Origin: Anaerolineae bacterium
GTDB taxonomy: Bacteria; Chloroflexota; Anaerolineae; JAFGEY01
Assembly: GCA_016929775.1 (NCBI GenBank)
Contig: JAFGIE010000051.1
Location: 1-13,883, forward strand
Length of the DNA: 13,883 nucleotides
Direction of reading: 5' to 3'
The notes below the pieces were generated by a model. It made no database searches. It had not been told where the DNA came from and saw nothing but the letters and a program-made list of their open reading frames with translations. Below are positions 7,438 through 13,560 of the stretch, piece after piece. Position 1 is the first letter of the stretch, and each line of letters begins with the position of its first letter. The position numbers were made by a program, and so were the translations under genes.

Positions 7438-7509
7438 AGGCGACGATCGGATTCGAACCGATGAATGAGGGTTTTGCAGACCCTTGCCTTGCCACTTGGC
7501 TACGTCGCC
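7438..7509 (-). tRNA. tRNA-Cys (anticodon GCA)
   Basis: Read on the minus strand, the acceptor arms GGCGACG and CGTCGCC pair over 7 bp. The anticodon stem AGGGT/ACCCT encloses loop CTGCAAA with anticodon GCA. The T arm ATCGG-TTCGAAT-CCGAT is perfect. The D arm is GCC..GGC. The discriminator base is U73, the known identity base of tRNA-Cys. CCA is not encoded; the next bases are CCT. Total length is 72 nt. It has its own promoter upstream and a terminator hairpin downstream, so it is a monocistronic tRNA gene. It is not tRNA-Sec despite the selB gene in the window. Confidence 0.96.
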
Positions 7510-7563
7510 CCGATGGTCCTGCTCGGCCCCAGTCTAGTCTGGACGCCTGGCTGGACAACCGAT

Positions 7564-7592
7564 AGTATAGCACATTCAGCGCCGTCGGTCAA
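7564..7592 (-). promoter_or_regulatory. Sigma70-type promoter of tRNA-Cys
   Basis: On the minus strand TTGACC (7592-7587) and TATACT (7569-7564) have 17-bp spacing. The start point would be near 7557, giving a leader of about 48 nt before the tRNA 5' end. From here to the stop of the MutS-like gene at 7787 I see no gene and no clear terminator, only a 10-bp direct repeat CGGACACAGG (7603 and 7656) and a short palindrome near 7671. Confidence 0.75.
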
Positions 7593-7786
7593 AAAAGGGG
7601 CACGGACACAGGGTAGTGCATCCTTGGTTCATGGAATACGGGAAGAACGCACGAACGGACACAGGCGGCGCAGCGATCGCTCGGCTGACCACGACTGCTT
7701 GGCGCTGAGTTGTGGGCATCTGACAACCGGGGTCGAGATCACCTCCGGCGGAGCTGCTCCGTTCATGTGCGCTGAGGAGCTGGGTA

Positions 7787-9286
7787 TCACCCGTGGCCTG
7801 CTCCGAATATCTTCTTGTAAAGGTCCCTGCCGTAGCTCGTCTGCAGAGGCCCGCCCTGAATCAGCCTAAAGGTTCGAGTGCCATCCGATCTCCGTTCGGC
7901 CCGCAAAAAGATCGCATTGTCCATGTCCTGCTGACAGTAACTACGTGCGAGCTCGTACTGGTGCGTAACAAAGAAGACCTTGATGTGCTTGTCCAGCAAT
8001 GCGCTCACGATCTGCCGTGCAATCTCGGATCCTTCTCTTTCGTTTGTAGCGGCAAACGATTCGTTGAACAGGACTGTGGAGTTGGGGGTGATCCTGTCCA
8101 CAATGTCGCTCATTCTACCCAGCTCCTCGTCAAGCTTGCCGCTTTCCATCGCAGCGTCCTCTCTGCGCCTGTAGTGCGTGAAAAGGCCCTCACAAATGTT
8201 CGTGCACAGGGACTCAGCTGGCGCGAACATCCCGCATTGGGTCATCAACTGGGCCAAACCGATACTGCGCAAGAAGGTGGACTTGCCGCCCTGGTTGGCG
8301 CCCGTGATGACCACGAGGTCTTTGTTGTCAGCACTCACGTCGTTGCCCACGACTTTGCGTTTGACAGTTAGGGCCAGGCAGGGATCATACAGTCCACGGA
8401 AGGAATGGCTGCGTTCGTCGGACGGAACGGGCATCGGGAAGCATATGGGTGCCCTCAGTTCGGCAAGTTGCTCAGATAGGTTGAGGCAACTGACATAGAA
8501 AGCCAGTTCGGTTCGCAGGAGCTGAAAGAAGCTGTCTATGTGATCGGCGGACTGAGCAAGCGCATTGGCGACCGTGTCGAGCCCTCTGTCCTTGAGCTCC
8601 CCCAGGGCCCTAGCGCCGTGATCATCGCGGCGATGGATGCGAAAGGAGTACACCGACGACCCTGGCATCAACACCCGCTGGATCCAGTTCTTTCCGTTCT
8701 GTGGGTTGCCAAGGATGTACCCAGCGCCTTCGTTGCCTGGTCCCAGTCCGACGCTGAGCAGAATGCCATCGCGGAACTTGAGCGCCTCCAGGTGCCTTTC
8801 GACTGCGGCAAAGTACTCGTCATCTAGTTCCGTCTGGATCATGCGCAAGAACGCTGTCCAGCCCTCCGACTGGAACGTGCTAGCATGTTCATCGGCGATT
8901 TGCCTGAGCTGCCTGAGCAAGCTCAAGAACATCTGCAGCATTTCGGCGGAGCTGTACAAGATCCCACTTGGGGACCGGCTGAAAATGCCCAACCAGCGCT
9001 TCTTCTTTCTCTCGATGGACTCGATCGCGATCCGGTACATATCCCGGACAATGGCTGGATTCGCCAGGCAATCCCTGAGGATGTCTTGGCGATATCGGAT
9101 GGTGTCCACGTCGGTTGAACCGCACAGAATGGCTGTCTTGGCTACCTGATACAGGAGATTGTCGCCAAGCGCCATGGCGCGGAACAGCGTATCCAATTCC
9201 AGATCCTGGATCAGCGCCTCTTCATTCCACGGTAATCCGTGCCACAGATCGAAGTCGCGATCTCGGTACATGAGCAAGATCCTCAT
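7787..9286 (-). CDS. Divergent MutS-family ATPase, downstream member of a tandem pair
   Basis: The 499-residue protein has a C-terminal MutS-type ABC ATPase domain: Walker A GANQGGKST (329-337), then a GLFTHYRRREDA segment, a signature-like helix GKLDEELGRM, Walker B STVLFNES (403-410), and an H-loop VTHQYEL with His442. The helical N-terminal half contains DVDTIRYRQD (59-68), also found in the neighbouring paralogue, and resembles the MutS core/lever region. The mismatch-recognition domain of MutS1 (about 110 residues with Phe-x-Glu) is absent, as is the Smr nuclease domain of MutS2. The Walker B aspartate is Asn408. The start overlaps the upstream gene's stop (ATGA), so translation is coupled; the ribosome site AAAGG is weak. 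An alternative start is Met6. A role in DNA or RNA structure recognition is inferred only. It uses less GC-rich codons than genes outside the block. Confidence 0.85.
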   Translation of the reverse strand: MRILLMYRDRDFDLWHGLPWNEEALIQDLELDTLFRAMALGDNLLYQVAKTAILCGSTDVDTIRYRQDILRDCLANPAIVRDMYRIAIESIERKKKRWLGIFSRSPSGILYSSAEMLQMFLSLLRQLRQIADEHASTFQSEGWTAFLRMIQTELDDEYFAAVERHLEALKFRDGILLSVGLGPGNEGAGYILGNPQNGKNWIQRVLMPGSSVYSFRIHRRDDHGARALGELKDRGLDTVANALAQSADHIDSFFQLLRTELAFYVSCLNLSEQLAELRAPICFPMPVPSDERSHSFRGLYDPCLALTVKRKVVGNDVSADNKDLVVITGANQGGKSTFLRSIGLAQLMTQCGMFAPAESLCTNICEGLFTHYRRREDAAMESGKLDEELGRMSDIVDRITPNSTVLFNESFAATNEREGSEIARQIVSALLDKHIKVFFVTHQYELARSYCQQDMDNAIFLRAERRSDGTRTFRLIQGGPLQTSYGRDLYKKIFGAGHG

Positions 9287-10827
9287 GCCTTTATGCGTTC
9301 CTTCAGCTGATCATATCCTAGACGGTGCTTTTCGGCAATCGATAGTGCATAGGCAAGTCCATCGGCAGGCTTTCTCAAGATCTTGTACGTACGCAACGTT
9401 GGGTTCTCGGGGACAACTGTGCTGACCATGCTAACGATCTTTCCACCTAGTGAAGCTAACTCATCGATGAATGTCACACATACGCACAACAGATCGAGTT
9501 CGACGATCCGCCCCATAATCTCTCTGCTCAAGAAGACAGCGTCTTGCAGGGCTGTCGAGGTGAACGCCTCGTTCATGATGATGATGCTGCTGGGTGTGGC
9601 TTCCCTGAGGATGGCGTGGATGCGAACGAGGTCATCCTGTAGTCTGCCGCGCAGGTCTCTGATGTCCTCCTCTCGCTCAAAATGGGTAAAGAGCCTGTCG
9701 AACAAGAACAACCTGGCTCTGCGTCCGGGGACGGGACAGCCTAGGCTGGCAAGATAGTGCAGTTGCCCGAAAGTGCGAGCAAAAGTTGTCTTGCCGCCCT
9801 GGTTTGGGCCTGACACGACGAGTATGCGCTCTGAGTCCTTCAGGTAGAAGTCATTGCACACGATGGTTGAGTGCTCGGTAACGCACTTGGTGGCGAGAGC
9901 CAGGTCGAACACATCCTCACCATAGACGTTCTTGCTTGTCGCGGTCATGTGCGGGTAGCAGAATGCCAAGCCTGCCCGTCTAATCCTTGTGATGTAGTCC
10001 AGGTAGGCAACATAGAACTGCACTTCGCGGTCGAATACGGCGATCGTCTCATCGAGGTAGTCGCTGTTCTCTGCGCAATAGTGATCGAGGTGCGCGAACA
10101 CCTCAGGATACAGCCTGGCGACCAGATCCAGGATCTGCGCTTCGACATAGCTCATGCCGGACCTGGTGTTGGGTTTGTGGCCATAGTCCTTGACTGAGCC
10201 CTGCCTGAACCGCGCAAAGGTCTGCGCTACATCCATGCTGTAGTCCGGTTCGTTCTCGTATCGACGAACCCGGACCAGGCGGTCCTTGATCACCACGCAG
10301 TACCGCACAGTCGACAGCTCTGTCTTCAGTCCCGTCGTCTCTGCAACTAGGGACGTGAAACTGCCAGATCTGGCATAGTCCCTGACGTACTCGCGGAATG
10401 CCAAGAAGCCGCACGACTCCAGATCGACGAGGTCCAAGTCGTGCGCCAAGCCGGTGACCGCCTCACAATACGCCCCCACTGCCTCTAGGAACCAGCCCGC
10501 TCTGTGGTATCTGTGGTAAAGCTTGTGTGCCGAGGCGAGCCATCGGCGCATGTCTCCCATTCTCAGCGCGAATCGCTCTACGCTGGCTAGCATGGCGTCC
10601 TTTTCAAGGTCCTGTGCGACCTCCTGGCGGTATCTGACGGTGTCAATGTCGCGCAAGGGGGAGTAGAAGAACGGCTTCAGGTCATACACCTCCCTGCCAG
10701 CTGTGACAGCGTCTATGATCTGGTCGAGGTTCAGATCCGTCAGACAGGCAGGGGCCGCGTGGCTATCCGCGTGGATGCCATCTCTCGGTCGCTGGAACAG
10801 TATGCTACAGGAAACCATGGGACACAT
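9283..10827 (-). CDS. Divergent MutS-family ATPase, upstream member of a tandem pair
   Basis: The 514-residue protein is homologous throughout to the downstream gene: N-terminal strand SILFQRPRDG, IDTVRYRQEV (61-70), Walker A GPNQGGKTT (340-348), RLFTHFEREEDIRDL, GRLQDDLVRI and Walker B SSIIIMNEAF (413-422). Walker B has Asn419 in place of the usual Asp. The H-loop reads VTFIDEL, so the usual His is Phe453; its partner keeps His. No mismatch-recognition or Smr domain is present. This asymmetry suggests the two gene products form a heterodimer with one modified ATP site. The start is uncertain: the ATG at 10827 has poor ribosome-site spacing, while the ATG at 10818 has AGG ten bases upstream. 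Alignment to the partner's N-terminus shows the true start is close to these. It is transcribed from the consensus promoter at 11005-11033 through a long leader. Confidence 0.85.
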   Translation of the reverse strand: MCPMVSCSILFQRPRDGIHADSHAAPACLTDLNLDQIIDAVTAGREVYDLKPFFYSPLRDIDTVRYRQEVAQDLEKDAMLASVERFALRMGDMRRWLASAHKLYHRYHRAGWFLEAVGAYCEAVTGLAHDLDLVDLESCGFLAFREYVRDYARSGSFTSLVAETTGLKTELSTVRYCVVIKDRLVRVRRYENEPDYSMDVAQTFARFRQGSVKDYGHKPNTRSGMSYVEAQILDLVARLYPEVFAHLDHYCAENSDYLDETIAVFDREVQFYVAYLDYITRIRRAGLAFCYPHMTATSKNVYGEDVFDLALATKCVTEHSTIVCNDFYLKDSERILVVSGPNQGGKTTFARTFGQLHYLASLGCPVPGRRARLFLFDRLFTHFEREEDIRDLRGRLQDDLVRIHAILREATPSSIIIMNEAFTSTALQDAVFLSREIMGRIVELDLLCVCVTFIDELASLGGKIVSMVSTVVPENPTLRTYKILRKPADGLAYALSIAEKHRLGYDQLKERIKA

Positions 10828-10867
10828 ACCTACTGATGGGAGTCAATCGTCCGGGCTCTGTCAGATG

Positions 10868-10947
10868 GCCATCCGGTCATACCAATATAGCCCCTACCAG
10901 ACAGACATGCGCACATGCCTTGTTGGTAGAGGCTATCAGTTGATGGC
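10868..10947 (-). promoter_or_regulatory. Structured leader upstream of the MutS-like pair (80-nt imperfect inverted repeat)
   Basis: The 530-bp gene-free stretch from 10828 to 11357 holds this element, two divergent promoters and little else. The core, 10887-10936, pairs ATAGCCCCTACCA with TGGTAGAGGCTAT (12 of 13). It continues inward through AGA/CCT-type pairs to CATG-CGCA-CATG. Outside it, GCCATC (10868-10873) can pair with GATGGC (10942-10947). A smaller hairpin (CAGGG/CCCTG, 10957-10973) precedes it in the transcript. No T-run follows, so it is not a simple terminator. It could be an RNA leader controlling the pair, a small RNA made from the strong promoter, or an operator or mobile-element remnant. 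Confidence 0.55.
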
Positions 10948-11004
10948 TCAACGAATCAGGGGATCTCTCCCTGGGCGAGCCTCATCGCCTACTCGATTGA
11001 GGAC

Positions 11005-11033
11005 ATTATAGTCTTAATGGGGGATTGTGTCAA
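11005..11033 (-). promoter_or_regulatory. Exact-consensus sigma70 promoter driving the MutS-like pair
   Basis: On the minus strand TTGACA (11033-11028) and TATAAT (11010-11005) are both exact and separated by 17 bp. The start point would be near 10998, giving a leader of about 170-180 nt before the MutS-like start codon. It is the best-matching promoter seen in the window. Confidence 0.85.
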
Positions 11034-11144
11034 ACTGCGGTCACCCAGGGATGCCGCACCCCGCCCCACCGTACCGCACAGGTATCCTATAGGCACGGAA
11101 TGCCTGGACGGGACCAACGTGGCGGCTCGCGCCTTCGCGCGGGC

Positions 11145-11173
11145 TTGGCGAGATGGGCAACCCGTGATAAGAT
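11145..11173 (+). promoter_or_regulatory. Possible promoter of the DUF362 gene
   Basis: TTGGCG (11145-11150) and TAAGAT (11168-11173) have 17-bp spacing, upstream of the plus-strand genes. A small stable hairpin GCGGGG-AGTCG-CCCCGC (11183-11199) lies at the start of the predicted leader, which would be about 175 nt long. The -35 and -10 matches are moderate. Confidence 0.45.
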
Positions 11174-11357
11174 GGGGGCGGCGCGGGGAGTCGCCCCGCA
11201 CGGGTCGGCGCGCGACAACTGCGGGAACCCCAGGGGTGGGCTTGGCGTATAGTCTGTGTACGCGATGTGGGGAGGGGGCGGGACGCATATGCCGCGGCTT
11301 CTGCGTTCTGGGGAGGGACGGCGCGTTGCGGCTAGTGCGCGCCTGGTGGAGGTGTGT

Positions 11358-12512
11358 GTGAACCGATCGACTGTTGCCCTGGTCCAATGCACTACCTACG
11401 ATCTGGATGCGGTGGAGGCTGCGCTGCGCCGCGGGATCGCGCTCCTGGGAGGTTTGGAGCAGTTCGTCAAGCCAGGAGAGCGCATCCTGCTCAAGCCCAA
11501 CGTCCTCGCCGGCGACGCGCCTGAGCGCGCCGTGACGACCCACCCGGTGGTGCTCGAGGCAAGCGCACGCATCTTCCAGGCTGGGGGTGCGACGATCTCG
11601 TTCGGCGACTCGCCGGGCTTTGAGAACCCGGTGCACGCAGCGCGCAGCTCGGGGATGACTGCGGCGGGCGCCCGGTGTGGGGCGACGCTGGCGGACTTTG
11701 CGACGGCGCGCTCGATGTCAGCTCCCGTGGGAGAAGGACGTAGGGGGCTGCGCTTCCCGATCGCCCAGGCAGTGCACGACTGCGATGGGTTGATCAACCT
11801 GCCCAAGATGAAGACCCACCAACTGACACGGATCACGGGCGCGGTGAAGAACCTGTTCGGCTGCGTGGTCGGCGCGCGCAAGGCGCTGTACCACGTGCAG
11901 CACCAGGACGTACAGGACTTTGCCGAGCTGTTGGTCGAGCTGGCGTTGGCGCTGCCCTGTAGGCTGCACATCCTGGACGGAATCGTGGCGATGGAGGGAA
12001 ACGGACCCCGGAGCGGCGATCCGCGCGAGGTCGGTGTGCTGCTGCTGTCGACAGACCCAGTCGCGGTTGACGCGACGTTCTGCCGCATCGTGGACATGGA
12101 TCCAGGGCTGGCGCCGACGAACCCAGCTGGGCAGCGGCTGGGCCTCGGGGTCTACGATGAGGCGCAGATCGACCTGGTGGGCGATGACCTGGATGCGCTG
12201 CGGGTGCCGAGTTTCCGGATGGTGCGCAAGCCGGTGTACGACAATGCCTCGTACGCGCACTATCGCCCGATCAAGAACGCACTCCTGCCCAAGCCGGTAA
12301 TCGACGCCTTCAAGTGCGTCCGCTGTGGGGTGTGTGTGGACGCCTGCCCGGTCCCGGGCAAGGCGCTCCGGTTCACCGGCAGCCGGAAGGAGAGCCCGCC
12401 GGTCTACGACTATGACGTCTGCATACGCTGCTACTGCTGCCAGGAGATGTGCCCACATGGGGCGATCGACACCGTGACACCGCTGCTCGGGCGGTTGCTG
12501 GGGTTCGGGTGA
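11358..12512 (+). CDS. DUF362 protein with C-terminal 2x[4Fe-4S] ferredoxin domain
   Basis: The 384-residue protein has an N-terminal DUF362 domain (VALVQC..YD, LLKPNVL, FGDSPGF, LINLPKMKTHQLTRITGAVKNLFGCVVG, STDPVAVDATFCRIVDMDP) followed by a bacterial-type ferredoxin domain. The two cluster motifs are C320-x2-C323-x2-C326-x3-C330-P and C355-x2-C358-x2-C361-x3-C365-P, which should hold two [4Fe-4S] clusters. DUF362 proteins are cytosolic and of unknown biochemical role; electron transfer is inferred from the clusters. The frame is open back to 11256, but GGAGG at 11348-11352, five bases before GTG 11358, and the family N-terminus (S/T-VALV) favour this start. An upstream start would add a low-complexity, poorly conserved-looking 34 residues. 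It is probably co-oriented and co-expressed with the YccF gene 70 bp downstream. Confidence 0.9.
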   Translation: MNRSTVALVQCTTYDLDAVEAALRRGIALLGGLEQFVKPGERILLKPNVLAGDAPERAVTTHPVVLEASARIFQAGGATISFGDSPGFENPVHAARSSGMTAAGARCGATLADFATARSMSAPVGEGRRGLRFPIAQAVHDCDGLINLPKMKTHQLTRITGAVKNLFGCVVGARKALYHVQHQDVQDFAELLVELALALPCRLHILDGIVAMEGNGPRSGDPREVGVLLLSTDPVAVDATFCRIVDMDPGLAPTNPAGQRLGLGVYDEAQIDLVGDDLDALRVPSFRMVRKPVYDNASYAHYRPIKNALLPKPVIDAFKCVRCGVCVDACPVPGKALRFTGSRKESPPVYDYDVCIRCYCCQEMCPHGAIDTVTPLLGRLLGFG

Positions 12513-12582
12513 TGGGCCTGCGCGGCGTGGATGGGCGCCCGTGCGGCGAGCCGTCGGTGCCGTGCAAGCAGAGGAGGGCAAG

Positions 12583-12957
12583 GTGAGTTTTTTGGGGAAC
12601 GTCGTTTGGTTGGTGTTCGGTGGTCTCGTGGTCGGGATCGAGTACGTGGTGAGTGGCCTGGCGCTATGTCTGACGATCGTCGGGATCCCGTTCGGCGTGC
12701 GATCGATCAAGCTGGGGCTGGCGGCGCTTACACCCTTTGGCAAAGAGGTGGTCGACGCAGAGCACCAGGGACCGGTCAAGCTGTTGTTCGACATTGTCTG
12801 GATCCTGCTGTTCGGCTGGGAGATCGCCGTGACACACCTGGTCTCGGCGCTCGTACTGGCGCTGACGGTCGTGGGGATTCCCTTTGCGGTGCAGCACCTC
12901 AAGTTGGTGCCGATCGCGCTGCTGCCGTTCAACAAGGATCTGCGAGCGCCAAAGTGA
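12583..12957 (+). CDS. YccF domain inner-membrane protein
   Basis: The 124-residue protein consists of two YccF repeats, each with a hydrophobic helix pair and a hallmark re-entrant motif. The first has LCLTIVGIPFGVRSIKLGLAAL and ends TPFGKEV; the second has LALTVVGIPFAVQHLKLVPIAL and ends LPFNKDL. About four membrane helices are expected. YccF proteins are conserved, function unknown, and located in the inner membrane. The GTG at 12583 is chosen because GAGGAGG (12571-12577) lies five bases upstream and the family begins with 'FLGNVVWLVFGG'; a GTG at 12541 would add 14 unlikely residues. There is no sign of truncation. Confidence 0.9.
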   Translation: MSFLGNVVWLVFGGLVVGIEYVVSGLALCLTIVGIPFGVRSIKLGLAALTPFGKEVVDAEHQGPVKLLFDIVWILLFGWEIAVTHLVSALVLALTVVGIPFAVQHLKLVPIALLPFNKDLRAPK

Positions 12958-12995
12958 GTGGGGCACGTGCGTCCGCCGGTGCGCCGGGTGGTCGA

Positions 12996-13073
12996 GAGAG
13001 GGCGAGCTGGCGCTTGTACGGGAGCATACAGACGCGCCCCAGGCGCGAGAGGGTGAGCCGGCGCTTGCCCGGG
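12996..13073 (+). repeat. Imperfect 51-bp tandem duplication in the intergenic spacer
   Basis: GAGAGGGCGAGCTGGCGCTT at 12996 recurs as GAGAGGGTGAGCCGGCGCTT at 13047; over 27 bases 23 match, with a 51-bp period. It lies between the YccF stop and the DUF4342 start. The frame of the downstream gene is open through it (REGELALV / REGEPALA), but I find no usable in-frame start there. Confidence 0.55.
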
Positions 13074-13123
13074 GTGCTCGTACGCATCCCGGGGGGCGGG
13101 CGACTAGAGACGGAGGGAGAGCG

Positions 13124-13378
13124 ATGACAGAGGAGCAAGGGGGTCGAACCGAAGAGTTCGCCGTCAGCGGAGAGATGCTGCTGACAAAGCTGAGGGAACT
13201 GCTGCACGAGGGCAACATCCGCCGGGTGAGCCTCAAGACGGAGGAGGGCCGTACCCTGATCGAGGTGCCCCTGACGATCGGTGTCGCCGGCGCGGTCCTG
13301 GTACCGGTCTGGGCGGCGATCGGCGCGATCGCGGCAATGGTCGCCCGCCTCAGGATCGTGGTCGAGCGCGTCGAGTAA
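13124..13378 (+). CDS. DUF4342 domain protein
   Basis: The 84-residue protein is a near-textbook DUF4342 domain: FAVSGEMLLTKLRELLHEGN, then the basic strand IRRVSLKTEEGRTLIEVPLT, then a glycine/alanine/valine-rich hydrophobic segment IGVAGAVLVPVWAAIGAIAAMVA that looks like a single membrane-associated helix, and a short charged tail. Function is unknown; some homologues are fused to UBA/TS-N-like domains. The ATG at 13124 has CGGAGGGAG immediately upstream. It is separated from the YccF gene by 166 bp containing an imperfect duplication, so it may have its own transcript, although no promoter is clear. A strong inverted repeat follows 21 bp after the stop. Confidence 0.88.
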   Translation: MTEEQGGRTEEFAVSGEMLLTKLRELLHEGNIRRVSLKTEEGRTLIEVPLTIGVAGAVLVPVWAAIGAIAAMVARLRIVVERVE

Positions 13379-13398
13379 GGGGCGTCACGGCTCGGGAA

Positions 13399-13480
13399 GG
13401 AGCCGCCTGGGCTGTCCACGCCCCGCAAGGACGTCCGTTGTACAGCGAGGCGAGGCGTCGGACAGCCCAATGTTGGCTCC
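13399..13480. repeat. Long imperfect inverted repeat between convergent genes
   Basis: The arms GGAGCC (13399-13404), TGGGCTGTCC (13408-13417) and ACGCC (13418-13422) pair with GGCGT (13454-13458), GGACAGCCCA (13460-13469) and GGCTCC (13475-13480). This gives 21 bp of perfect pairing interrupted by one 3/5-nt internal loop and one bulge. The roughly 31-nt apical loop contains the palindrome GGACGTCC. It probably acts as a bidirectional terminator for the DUF4342 and sulfatase genes, though no T-run is present. It could instead be a repeat element copied elsewhere in the genome. Confidence 0.6.
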
Positions 13481-13560
13481 TCGATCGCGGGCCAAGATCC
13501 GCCTTGACCTGCGTCGCTGGTCGGGCTGGATGCTGCCGACGGTGCAGCCTCGAGTGTGGG

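Noticed and set aside
7438..7509. tRNA-Cys as the attachment site of an integrated element carrying the MutS-like pair
   Set aside because: The block lies on the 5' side of the tRNA, not at its 3' end. No copy of the tRNA 3' end is seen at the far boundary and there is no integrase gene, so tRNA-directed integration is not supported.
7438..7509. tRNA-Sec (selC) partner for selB
   Set aside because: The anticodon is GCA with a 7-bp acceptor stem and U73, which is a normal tRNA-Cys. tRNA-Sec would have UCA and longer arms.
7787..10827. Ordinary mismatch-repair mutS or mutS2 genes
   Set aside because: The proteins are about 500 residues, lacking the MutS1 mismatch domain and the MutS2 Smr domain, and both have altered Walker B.
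11718..12935. A 405-residue minus-strand open frame opposite the DUF362 and YccF genes
   Set aside because: The plus strand has intact ferredoxin and YccF motifs with ribosome sites; the minus frame has no family features and spans two unrelated genes.
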